From JBKHBQ01 sp046542305 (GTDB lineage Bacteria > Bacteroidota > Bacteroidia > Bacteroidales > 4484-276): a stretch of DNA of 5,278 nucleotides. Below, one piece after another: positions 1 to 5,278 of this stretch. The stretch is taken from contig JBKHBQ010000270.1 of assembly GCA_046542305.1 (NCBI GenBank), forward strand, positions 1 through 5,278. Reading direction: 5' to 3'. Under the pieces are notes generated by a model. That model searched no databases. It saw only the letters and a program-made list of their open reading frames with translations, and was not told where the DNA came from. Numbering within the stretch: the stretch's first letter is position 1; the number at the start of each line of letters is the position of its first letter. The position numbers and the translations under genes are program-made.

Positions 1-1
1 C

Positions 2-952
2 AAAACCGAATACCAGAAAGCAGCCGGACTGAAGCCCGAAGAGAATTATCCGCAGGAAAGGATTTCAGAGATTAACAGCAAACTTGAAGCACTGGCGGCT
101 GTGGAAGAGGCTTATAATATGCAAATTGCCGGGGCCGATGCACTGTTCAATGCAGGATCGTACGATGAGGCAAGGAGCAGTTATGAAAAGGCACTGGAAA
201 TAAAGCCTGGGGAGACTTATCCAGCAACCCAGATCGATGAGATCGAAAACCTGCTTGCGGCGTTGGCCAAAAAGCGTGAAGAATATAATTCGCTTGTCAG
301 CACCGGCGATTTCCATTTCGATGCGGAAAATTTCCAAAAGGCAAAAAACGCCTATGAAGAAGCTGCCGCCCTGTTTCCCGAAGAAACATACCCCGGGGAG
401 CGGCTGCGTGAAATTGATGCCATCATGCTGGCCGAATTCGAACGCATCCAAAAAGAGTACAACCGGGCCATCAAGGAAGCCGACCGTTTCTTTAATTCAA
501 AGGTGTACGATAACGCCATACATTATTACACAATGGCCGCCGCCATAATGCCCGATGAATCCTATCCGGAAGACCGGATACGCGAAATCACCAGAATTCT
601 TGAAGAAAATGTGGTGGTAAATGTGGTGCAAAACAACGAAGTGATCGAAGCCGATCAGCTCAGCACCTTCCGGTTTGATCCGGTGCCGCGGCAGGGGCGT
701 AAGGAAAGTTATGTGGTGGTGAAGGCCAAAAACCTCGGCGACCGCGACTTCAGGCTGTTCCTCAACTACGGCAAAGGCAACAGCAAAAACGGCGGTTTTG
801 TGATCAACATACCCAAATCGGGAAACATGCGCGATTATATTGTGAAGGTTGGCGGGCAATACAAATGGTTCAGCGAGGACAACGACTGGATCAGCCTGCA
901 GCCCGAAGGCGGTTCGGTAGAGGTGTCACTGATCCAGGTATCGCAGGAATAA
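2..952 (+). CDS. TPR-like repeat protein, 5' end outside window
   Basis: The frame is open from the left edge, so the start codon and any signal peptide or membrane anchor lie upstream; 316 residues are visible, ending in TAA at 950-952. Residues 1-37 are the end of one repeat. Three more repeats begin at residues 38, 95 and 153, with a period of 57-58. Each has a Tyr-Asn start, an AD/GD-xx-F helix, Y/F-xx-A packing positions, then P-x-E-x-YP followed by an I/L-x-EI helix. This is a TPR-type helical pair plus an extra helix, longer than the 34-residue TPR unit. From about residue 205 the sequence changes to roughly 110 residues rich in V, F, Y and G with alternating hydrophobics, probably a beta-sandwich; I cannot assign it to a family. 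Such repeats are frequent in Bacteroidota scaffold or envelope proteins, so a protein-protein interaction role is inferred. No Cys-rich, catalytic or T9SS sorting motif is seen. It converges on mtnA. Confidence 0.85.
   Translation, partial: KTEYQKAAGLKPEENYPQERISEINSKLEALAAVEEAYNMQIAGADALFNAGSYDEARSSYEKALEIKPGETYPATQIDEIENLLAALAKKREEYNSLVSTGDFHFDAENFQKAKNAYEEAAALFPEETYPGERLREIDAIMLAEFERIQKEYNRAIKEADRFFNSKVYDNAIHYYTMAAAIMPDESYPEDRIREITRILEENVVVNVVQNNEVIEADQLSTFRFDPVPRQGRKESYVVVKAKNLGDRDFRLFLNYGKGNSKNGGFVINIPKSGNMRDYIVKVGGQYKWFSEDNDWISLQPEGGSVEVSLIQVSQE
113..610 (+). repeat. Three tandem 57-58-codon TPR-like protein repeats
   Basis: Repeat units begin at 113, 284 and 458, and a partial unit occupies 2-112. 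The conserved core is Y-N, then A-D/G-D, F, Y/F, A, Y, A, then P-x-E-x-YP and R/Q-I/L-x-EI. The similarity is at protein level; the DNA copies are clearly diverged, which suggests old duplications rather than recent slippage or an active recombination repeat. Confidence 0.75.
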
Positions 953-1012
953 CCTGAAATCTTGCTTCTATAGATTCTGAATCCGGGAATATTCTGTGCT
1001 TCAAAATTAATT
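953..1012. other. Convergent intergenic gap, no clear terminator
   Basis: These 60 bp separate the stop codon of the repeat protein from the stop codon of mtnA on the opposite strand. The only symmetry I find is short and AT-rich (GATTC-T-GAATC with a one-base centre, and GAATATTC). Neither makes a stable hairpin followed by a T run on either strand. Termination here may be Rho-dependent or by overlap; this is inference. Confidence 0.5.
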
Positions 1013-2059
1013 TCAATCAAACAGTCCGGCAATTTCACCGGCATCAGGCCTGATAATCCCTTTTTCGGTAATAATGCCCGTGATGTAAGCTGCCGGCGTT
1101 ACATCGAAAGCGGGATTGATGGCATCCGCTCCGGGCGAGGCCACAAGAATTTCGTGCATTTGCCCTGAGCGGTCAGGTCCGCTTTGATACAATACCTCCC
1201 CGGGACTTCGCTCTTCGATCACAATTTCATTTCCGGTTTTGCAATTCAGATCGATGGTGGAAGTGGGGGCTGCAATATAAAAGGGTATTCCAAAGGTTTT
1301 GGCAACAATGGCTTTTTCGAACGTTCCGATCTTGTTGGCGGTATCGCCGTTGGCGGCAATGCGGTCCGCGCCGGTGATCATGATATCCACCTTACCCTGC
1401 GACATCAGCCATGCCCCGGCATTGTCGGGCACGATGCGGTGCGGCACTCCGGCCTGATAAAGTTCCCACGCTGTCAGTCTTGCGCCCTGGCTGCGCGGCC
1501 GCGTTTCGTCTACCCACACGAAAATATTTTTGCCGTCCTGATGAGCACGGTAAACGGGCGAGAGCGCCGTACCAAAATCCACGAAAGCCAGCCAGCCGGC
1601 ATTGCAGTGGGTCTGGATGCGAAAGCCCGGCTTGATAAGTTCATTCCCCAAGTCACCGATGGCCTGCGAATCTGCGGCATCCCGATCGGCTACGGCTTCG
1701 GCTTCCTCCACAGCTTGAGCGGAAGATTTCATCCCCGCTTCGAATACCCTGTCGACGGCATAAAACAGGTTACGTGCTGTGGGACGGGTGGATTCAATAT
1801 CTTTTTTTGCCTGTTTAACAAAAGTCAGCAAACCGTCAGCCGGCGCCTCCAGAAATGCCTGCGCCATGGCATATCCTGCGGCAGCGCCAATGGCTCCCGC
1901 GCCCCTGATCCGCATGGTGCGGATGGCCTCACAGGTGTCGGTGTAAGCTTTGCAGGCATGAATGCTGAATTCAAACGGCAGCAGATTCTGTTCTACCATC
2001 AGCACAGTGGCACCTTCCATCCAAACCGTCCTGTAATCTTTTCCGTTGACGTTCATCAT
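1013..2059 (-). CDS. mtnA: S-methyl-5-thioribose-1-phosphate isomerase (MtnA family)
   Basis: The protein is 348 aa, the normal length for the MtnA / eIF2B-alpha-like isomerase family. The family converts methylthioribose-1-phosphate to methylthioribulose-1-phosphate in the methionine salvage pathway in the cytosol. Visible signatures: RGAGAIG (52-58), RPTARNL (92-98), THCNAG with the expected catalytic Cys at 152, ETRP..QGARLTAWEL (185-200), GADRIAANGD with the catalytic Asp at 232, NKIGT (242-246), AAPTSTID (263-270), IEER (281-284) and NPAFDVTPA (315-323). The usual motif is RGAPAIG, so Gly55 replaces Pro. The start is the first of two adjacent ATGs, 9 nt after the kdsC stop; the second is equally possible. 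It is the last gene of the rpe-DUF2520-kdsC-mtnA run, and no other mtn genes are in the window. Related isomerases act on 5-deoxyribose-1-phosphate or ribose-1,5-bisphosphate, so the family is certain but the substrate less so. Confidence 0.9.
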   Translation of the reverse strand: MMNVNGKDYRTVWMEGATVLMVEQNLLPFEFSIHACKAYTDTCEAIRTMRIRGAGAIGAAAGYAMAQAFLEAPADGLLTFVKQAKKDIESTRPTARNLFYAVDRVFEAGMKSSAQAVEEAEAVADRDAADSQAIGDLGNELIKPGFRIQTHCNAGWLAFVDFGTALSPVYRAHQDGKNIFVWVDETRPRSQGARLTAWELYQAGVPHRIVPDNAGAWLMSQGKVDIMITGADRIAANGDTANKIGTFEKAIVAKTFGIPFYIAAPTSTIDLNCKTGNEIVIEERSPGEVLYQSGPDRSGQMHEILVASPGADAINPAFDVTPAAYITGIITEKGIIRPDAGEIAGLFD

Positions 2060-2068
2060 TTTATACTT

Positions 2069-2596
2069 TTACCAGATAAAGGCATCATCATTCAGCCATT
2101 TACCCTGAATTTTCATCACCTGCTCCACGATGTCGCGCACGCAGCCATCGCCTCCCTTCACCGGCGAAATATAATGCGACAACGATTTGATCTCTTCCGC
2201 GGCATCGGCCGGACAAACAGCCACACCGGCTTCCTGCATGATCTGGATATCCGGGATATCATCACCCATAAACAGCACCTCCTCCCGCTTCAGTCCGTGC
2301 TTTTCGAGATAATCGCGGTAAACATGAATTTTGTGATCCACCTTGATGAATACATCTATGATCTTGAGGCCGTGCATGCGGCGGCGGATGGATTCGGAGG
2401 TTCCGCCCGAGATCACTGCCACCCTGTAACCCTTTTTCTGCGCAAGCTGCAGGGCATATCCGTCCTTCACATTTGCAGTACGCAACTGATCACCGTTTTC
2501 CATCAGGATGATCTTACCGTTGGTAAATACCCCGTCATAATCGAAAATAAAGGTGGTGATATTTTTTAGCAGTTCCTTGTAGTTTTTAACAACCAT
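2069..2596 (-). CDS. kdsC: KDO-8-phosphate phosphatase-type HAD hydrolase (KdsC)
   Basis: A 175-aa C0-type HAD phosphatase with no cap domain, the usual size for KdsC. The family removes phosphate from 3-deoxy-D-manno-octulosonate-8-phosphate to give KDO for the LPS inner core. The HAD motifs are all present: motif I FDYDGVFTNG with nucleophile Asp19 and acid/base Asp21, motif II VISGG (61-65, Ser63), motif III Lys89, and motif IV GDDIPD (111-116, Mg-binding Asp112/Asp113). RRRM (71-74) also fits this family. The C-terminal flap reads GGDGCVRD (148-155), where KdsC proteins I recall have GGRG or GGKG. The start ATG lies 14 nt after the DUF2520 stop, and mtnA starts 9 nt downstream, so it is co-transcribed. 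Related Bacteroides enzymes hydrolyse KDN-9-phosphate. From memory, the Glu/Lys pair reported to mark those is not present here (Gly65, Gly76), so KDO-8-phosphate is favoured. Confidence 0.88.
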   Translation of the reverse strand: MVVKNYKELLKNITTFIFDYDGVFTNGKIILMENGDQLRTANVKDGYALQLAQKKGYRVAVISGGTSESIRRRMHGLKIIDVFIKVDHKIHVYRDYLEKHGLKREEVLFMGDDIPDIQIMQEAGVAVCPADAAEEIKSLSHYISPVKGGDGCVRDIVEQVMKIQGKWLNDDAFIW

Positions 2597-2610
2597 CTTT
2601 CAATATGGAT

Positions 2611-3387
2611 TTAAGCATTGAATTCTTTTTGTATGTATTTGCTCAGCAACAGGTAAATTTCCTTTTTGGAGGGATCACCGGCAATCAGATTCAGGTGTTT
2701 GCCCATGGTTTTTTCGTCATTCCGCACCGAAGGCCCTGTTTGCGTTTCACGCGGATGGTGCTGATTGAGGCGCTGCACGGTCTCCCGGATCAGCGGAAGC
2801 AAAATGTCGAACGACACGCCGGCCTGTTCCAAAATCTCACCCCCCTGCAGGAATAAAAAATTGCTGAAATTATTGGCAAAAACAGCAGCTACATGGATCA
2901 AGGCGCGCTGCGTGCTGTCGATCAGGCGCACATCGCGCGACAGCATTTTTGCCAGCTCGAGCAGGTTACTTTCGGTTGCTGCATCCGAAGCTTCGATGCA
3001 CAAAGGGATTTCGGAAAAATCCACCTCACGGCCATGGGTGAAACTTTGCAGCGGATAAAATACCCCGTGATGCGCTGAGGCTGTTTGTAAAGCATCCATC
3101 GCCACCGATCCGGAAGTATGTACCACGATTTTTCCGGCTGGCGAGAATTGCCGGACAATACCAGGGATGGCATCATCCACCACAGCCACTATGTAAAGAT
3201 CCGACTTATGATCCAGATCCACGAGCCTGTCCACAGCCATTGCACCGAGCTTATCCGCAAGCTTTTCTGCCGATTTCATGGTACGGCTGTATACCTGCCG
3301 TATCTCCGTTCCTCTTTCCGCCAAATGAAGTGCAAGGTGTGTGGCCACCCTTCCGGCTCCGATCATGGTTATGCTGCCGATGGACAT
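2611..3387 (-). CDS. Rossmann-like and DUF2520 domain protein
   Basis: A 258-aa cytosolic protein with no signal peptide or membrane segment. The N-terminal half is an NAD(P)-binding Rossmann fold: beta strand then GAGRVATHLA (10-19), a second strand ending VYSR (32-35), and VVHTSGS (88-94) in the position where F420-dependent NADP oxidoreductase-like and ketopantoate reductase-like proteins have related loops. The GVFYPLQSF segment (108-116) and the helical C-terminal half, with RALIHVAAVFANNFSN (161-176) and TGPSVRND (217-224), are typical of DUF2520. The Arg after VYS suggests NADP over NAD, by inference. No substrate is established for the family as far as I know. It starts 7 nt after the rpe stop and ends 14 nt before kdsC. 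Placement directly before kdsC is, as I recall, common in Bacteroidota. Confidence 0.88.
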   Translation of the reverse strand: MSIGSITMIGAGRVATHLALHLAERGTEIRQVYSRTMKSAEKLADKLGAMAVDRLVDLDHKSDLYIVAVVDDAIPGIVRQFSPAGKIVVHTSGSVAMDALQTASAHHGVFYPLQSFTHGREVDFSEIPLCIEASDAATESNLLELAKMLSRDVRLIDSTQRALIHVAAVFANNFSNFLFLQGGEILEQAGVSFDILLPLIRETVQRLNQHHPRETQTGPSVRNDEKTMGKHLNLIAGDPSKKEIYLLLSKYIQKEFNA

Positions 3388-3394
3388 AATTTGT

Positions 3395-4048
3395 TTAGTT
3401 TATGGATTTGAGCAGGGCAATGGTGTGCATGGGATCATCGGAGGCAAAAACCGTATTGCCGGCCACCAGCACATCAGCCCCGGTTTCGATGAGCCGCGGG
3501 GCATTTTCAAGGGTCACCCCTCCGTCCACTTCAATCAGCGCCTTCGCCGATTTGCGGATGATCATGTTTCGGAGCTGTGAAATTTTCGAATAGGTATTCT
3601 CAATGAATTTCTGCCCGCCGTAGCCGGGATTCACACTCATCAACAGCACAAGATCAACTTCCGTAATGATATCCTCCAACTGGTTGACGGTGGTGTGCGG
3701 ATTTAGCACCACCCCGGCTTTCATATCCAGTTGCCTGATGGCAGCAATGCTGCGGTGCAGGTGACGGTTGGCCTCGATATGGATGCTGAGCAGGCCTGCC
3801 CCTGCCTTTTTAAATTCTTCGAAATATCTTTCCGGTTCAACGATCATCAGATGAACATCCAGAAGTTTTTCGGCTGCCTGGCTGATCACTTTCAACACCG
3901 GGAATCCGAAGGAAATATTCGGGACAAACATGCCGTCCATAATGTCCACATGAATCCAGTCGGCATCGCTGCGGTTAAGCATTTCGATATCGTTGCGCAA
4001 TGCGCCGAAATCGGCCGAAAGGATCGAAGGTGCAATGAGATGTTGCAT
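3395..4048 (-). CDS. rpe: Ribulose-phosphate 3-epimerase
   Basis: A 217-aa TIM-barrel enzyme of the pentose phosphate pathway that interconverts D-ribulose-5-phosphate and D-xylulose-5-phosphate. Family motifs run in order: IAPSILSADF (5-14), HVDIMDG.FVPN (33-44), DVHLM (64-68), LNPHT (115-119), MSVNPGYGGQKF (137-148), EVDGGV (173-178) and VAGNTVF (195-201). By comparison with the known metal site the ligands are His33, Asp35, His66 and Asp175, with Asp35 and Asp175 as the acid/base pair; all are present. The start is taken at 4048 because the family begins almost directly with the APSIL strand. The frame stays open to an ATG at 4117, but that extension would translate through the terminator hairpin. 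It is the first gene of a run continuing into the DUF2520 gene 7 nt on. Confidence 0.96.
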   Translation of the reverse strand: MQHLIAPSILSADFGALRNDIEMLNRSDADWIHVDIMDGMFVPNISFGFPVLKVISQAAEKLLDVHLMIVEPERYFEEFKKAGAGLLSIHIEANRHLHRSIAAIRQLDMKAGVVLNPHTTVNQLEDIITEVDLVLLMSVNPGYGGQKFIENTYSKISQLRNMIIRKSAKALIEVDGGVTLENAPRLIETGADVLVAGNTVFASDDPMHTIALLKSIN

Positions 4049-4062
4049 GGAATGTTTTTTTG

Positions 4063-4070
4063 CAAAAATA
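4063..4070 (-). promoter_or_regulatory. Candidate Bacteroidota -7 element for rpe operon
   Basis: Read on the minus strand the site is TATTTTTG, a full match to the Bacteroidota consensus TAnnTTTG. It lies between the rpoD terminator and the rpe ATG. A TTTC at 4094-4091, 20 nt upstream, is a weak stand-in for the -33 TTTG and falls inside the terminator loop and stem. Transcription would start only about 8-10 nt before the rpe ATG, giving a very short leader. The region is T-rich, so a chance match is possible. Confidence 0.4.
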
Positions 4071-4071
4071 T

Positions 4072-4109
4072 GAAAAAGAAAAGTGCAGACGAAACGTGTC
4101 CGTCTGCAC
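4072..4109 (-). terminator. Intrinsic terminator of rpoD
   Basis: On the minus strand a perfect 9-bp stem, GTGCAGACG (4109-4101) paired with CGTCTGCAC (4091-4083), encloses a 9-nt loop and is followed at once by TTTTCTTTTT (4082-4073). It sits 27 nt after the rpoD TAG stop, at the expected place for a Rho-independent terminator. On the plus strand the hairpin has no T run, so it is directional. It would separate rpoD from the rpe operon at least partly. Confidence 0.85.
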
Positions 4110-4135
4110 CCAAACAATGTGTAATTCTCCTTTTC

Positions 4136-4999
4136 CTATCCCAGATAGGTTTTTAAAATTTTGCTACGCGAAGTTTGCTTAAGTCTACGGATGGCTTTTT
4201 CCTTGATTTGCCTCACCCGTTCGCGGGTCAGGTCGAATTTTTCCCCGATTTCCTCCAGGGTCATGGGATATTTGCCTTCGAGGCCGAAATAATATTTCAG
4301 GATTTCCCCTTCGCGGGTGGTGAGGGTGGAGATTACCCTTTCGATCTCTTTTCTGAGTGATTCGTAAATGAGGCCTTTTTCGGGCGTGGGGCCTTCTTCG
4401 CTGGTCATCATATCGAGCAGGGTATTTTCCTCGTCCTGCACCAGGGGCGCATCTACCGATACATGGCGGCCTGCATTTTTAAGGATTTCCTTTACATCCT
4501 GCTCCGACATCTCGAGTTGCCTGGCCAGTTCATCGGCTTCGGGTGCACGGCCCAATTCCTGTTCCAACACCGCATACACCTTATTCACTTTGTTGAGCAC
4601 CCCGATTTTGTTGAGCGGAAGGCGTACAATCCTCGACTGCTCGGCCAGCGCCTGCAGAATGGATTGCCGGATCCACCACACGGCATAGGAAATAAATTTG
4701 AACCCGCGCGTTTCATCGAATCGCTGGGCAGCCTTTATCAATCCCAGGTTTCCCTCGTTGATCAGATCGGGCAGGCTCAGGCCCTGGTTCTGGTATTGTT
4801 TGGAAACGGAGACTACAAAACGCAGGTTTGCTTTGGTGAGTTTTTCCAGCGCCTCCATATCGCCCTGCTTGATGCGCTGGGCAAGGGCAACTTCTTCTTC
4901 TGCAGTGATCAGATCTACTTTACCTATTTCCTGCAGGTACTTATCAAGAGAAGCAGTTTCCCTGTTTGTTACCTGCTTGGTAATTTTCAGTTGCCTCAT
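4136..4999 (-). CDS. rpoD: Primary RNA polymerase sigma factor RpoD/SigA
   Basis: A 287-aa group 1 sigma-70 protein, the compact form typical of Bacteroidota, with no region 1.1. Region 1.2 covers about 15-48 (SLDKYLQEIG then EEEVALAQRI). Region 2 runs from about 52 to 125 and includes NLRFVVSVSKQYQ, the core-binding LPDLINEGNLGLIKA (76-90), and the -10-type recognition and melting segment RFDETRGFKFISYAVWWIRQ (93-112). Region 3 is about 129-205 and region 4 about 222-282, with TLEEIGEKFDLTRERVRQIK (247-266) as the -35-type helix-turn-helix. It directs RNA polymerase to housekeeping promoters, which in this phylum have -33/-7 elements. The ATG at 4999 is chosen because MRQLKI is the expected N-terminus. 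A matching promoter lies about 30 nt upstream and a strong terminator downstream, so it can be transcribed as its own unit. Confidence 0.97.
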   Translation of the reverse strand: MRQLKITKQVTNRETASLDKYLQEIGKVDLITAEEEVALAQRIKQGDMEALEKLTKANLRFVVSVSKQYQNQGLSLPDLINEGNLGLIKAAQRFDETRGFKFISYAVWWIRQSILQALAEQSRIVRLPLNKIGVLNKVNKVYAVLEQELGRAPEADELARQLEMSEQDVKEILKNAGRHVSVDAPLVQDEENTLLDMMTSEEGPTPEKGLIYESLRKEIERVISTLTTREGEILKYYFGLEGKYPMTLEEIGEKFDLTRERVRQIKEKAIRRLKQTSRSKILKTYLG

Positions 5000-5027
5000 A
5001 TAACTTGCCGTTATGTTGGTATGTTGT

Positions 5028-5035
5028 CAAATTTA
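5028..5035 (-). promoter_or_regulatory. rpoD: Candidate rpoD promoter, -7 element
   Basis: On the minus strand TAAATTTG matches TAnnTTTG in full and ends 28 nt before the rpoD ATG, giving a leader of roughly 20 nt. I see no TTTG at the right distance upstream, so the -33 element is weak or absent. The element overlaps an inverted repeat at 5030-5052. The implied reader is the product of the gene itself. Confidence 0.5.
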
Positions 5036-5052
5036 CGTGAAATCCGTAAATT
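5030..5052. promoter_or_regulatory. 8-bp inverted repeat overlapping rpoD promoter
   Basis: AATTTACG (5030-5037) and CGTAAATT (5045-5052) are perfect inverted copies separated by 7 bp, TGAAATC. With one mismatch the arms extend to 10 bp (5028-5037 and 5045-5054). Arm centres are 15 bp apart. The left arm covers most of the rpoD -7 element. The layout resembles an operator for a dimeric regulator; a weak AT-rich RNA stem is less likely because most of it lies upstream of the predicted transcription start. AT-richness raises the chance of coincidence. Confidence 0.35.
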
Positions 5053-5119
5053 GGTTACACCGTGAGGCATTTTTTTTTCAGGAAAACTGCTTCTGATATG
5101 ATTTTTAGCTATTTAGGCT

Positions 5120-5278
5120 TTACCATTTATTGGGACGGTTACCGCCGCCACCGCGTCTGCGGTCGCCGCGATCACCACCACGATCGCCACGGTCACCACC
5201 ACGGTCGCCACGGTCGCCGCGATCCCTGCGGTCGCCACCACGATCACCACGATCGCCGCGTTCTCCACGAGGCGGTGG
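5120..5278 (-). CDS. C-terminal tail of RGD/RGG-repeat protein, possibly PNPase
   Basis: Only the last 52 codons are in the window; the TAA stop is at 5122-5120. The visible protein starts PPP and continues with eleven short units: RGE, RGD, RGGD or RRD (residues 4-39). It ends RRRGGGG then NRPNKW. The tail is almost purely Arg, Gly and Asp, so it is disordered, polyampholytic and probably RNA-binding, like RGG boxes. Codons vary freely between units (CGT/CGC, GGT/GGC, GAT/GAC), which shows selection on the protein and a real reading frame. In Bacteroidota I recall pnp (polynucleotide phosphorylase, an RNA-degrading enzyme with a variable tail after its S1 domain) lying directly before rpoD, so PNPase is my first guess. 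A DEAD-box helicase or small RNA-binding protein would also fit. It ends 120 nt before rpoD on the same strand. Confidence 0.6.
   Translation of the reverse strand, partial: PPPRGERGDRGDRGGDRRDRGDRGDRGGDRGDRGGDRGDRRRGGGGNRPNKW
5162..5269 (-). repeat. Degenerate 9-12-nt tandem repeat coding RGD/RGGD
   Basis: Eleven tandem units of pattern CGY-GGY-GAY, with an extra GGY codon in three of them and AGG replacing the Gly codon in one (RRD). Third-position variation means the DNA copies are not identical. The repeat explains the low-complexity look of the right end of the window and may vary in length between strains by slippage or unequal exchange. Confidence 0.85.

Noticed and set aside
1184..2569. 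A 461-codon open frame on the plus strand, opposite mtnA and kdsC
   Set aside because: It is codon-aligned with both minus-strand genes, which share a frame across their 9-nt gap. It stays open because those genes avoid TTA, CTA and TCA codons there. The translation has no recognisable motif, whereas the minus-strand products are clear family members.
2605..2856. Small plus-strand frame over the 3' end of the DUF2520 gene
   Set aside because: It lies almost entirely opposite conserved DUF2520 residues, has no recognisable motif, and shows no promoter or conserved features of its own.
4049..4117. N-terminal extension of rpe by 23 codons from the ATG at 4117
   Set aside because: The extra residues have no counterpart in the family, the segment encodes the rpoD terminator hairpin and its T tract, and the ATG at 4048 gives the standard 217-aa length.
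5023..5028. TTGACA-like -35 box in the rpoD leader (minus strand)
   Set aside because: It is part of TAAATTTGACA, lies too close to the start codon for a -10 box to follow, and TTGACA is not the consensus used in this phylum.
4463..5065. A 200-codon open frame on the plus strand, opposite rpoD
   Set aside because: It is also codon-aligned with rpoD and arises from the strong codon bias of a conserved gene. It runs into the rpoD promoter region with no separate support.
5071..5099. Possible terminator after the RGD-tail gene (A8 run on the minus strand, TCAG/CTGA pairing)
   Set aside because: The stem is only 4 bp and, on the minus strand, it is followed by A residues instead of T residues, so it does not have terminator form.
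5162..5269. CRISPR-like or intergenic tandem repeat
   Set aside because: The units are 9-12 nt without spacers, vary at third codon positions and read as a continuous RGD/RGGD protein ending in a stop codon, so this is coding low complexity.

Overview
The window looks like a chromosomal housekeeping segment from a member of the phylum Bacteroidota, probably an environmental Bacteroidales-like lineage. Four things point there. The primary sigma factor is short (287 aa) and lacks region 1.1. Two sites upstream of genes match the Bacteroidota -7 promoter consensus TAnnTTTG. Genes have no clear Shine-Dalgarno sequences. A DUF2520 gene sits directly before kdsC. The kdsC gene implies a Gram-negative, LPS-making cell. 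Phylum is fairly secure; genus is not.

Layout, left to right. Positions 2-952 (+) hold the 3' part of a gene for a TPR-like repeat protein with 57-58-residue repeats and an unassigned beta-rich C-terminal region. It converges, across 60 bp with no recognisable terminator, on a minus-strand block. In its transcription order that block reads: the C-terminal tail of an RGD/RGG-repeat protein (5278-5120, possibly polynucleotide phosphorylase), rpoD (4999-4136), a perfect 9-bp terminator hairpin, then rpe (4048-3395), a DUF2520 Rossmann protein (3387-2611), kdsC (2596-2069) and mtnA (2059-1013). The last four are separated by only 7, 14 and 9 nt and are very probably one operon.

How the genes relate: rpoD encodes the housekeeping sigma factor that should read the promoters seen here, including its own. 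Rpe, KdsC and MtnA each handle a phosphorylated sugar or sugar acid: ribulose-5-phosphate/xylulose-5-phosphate, KDO-8-phosphate and methylthioribose-1-phosphate. They serve different pathways (pentose phosphate, LPS core, methionine salvage), so the operon is better read as growth-linked housekeeping than as one pathway.

No mobile element, CRISPR array, tRNA, rRNA or foreign-looking island is visible. The points most worth a second look are an 8-bp inverted repeat overlapping the rpoD -7 element, the polyampholytic RGD tail at the right edge, the terminator/promoter overlap between rpoD and rpe, the large-repeat TPR protein, and sequence deviations in KdsC and MtnA. I see no convincing undescribed multi-gene system.
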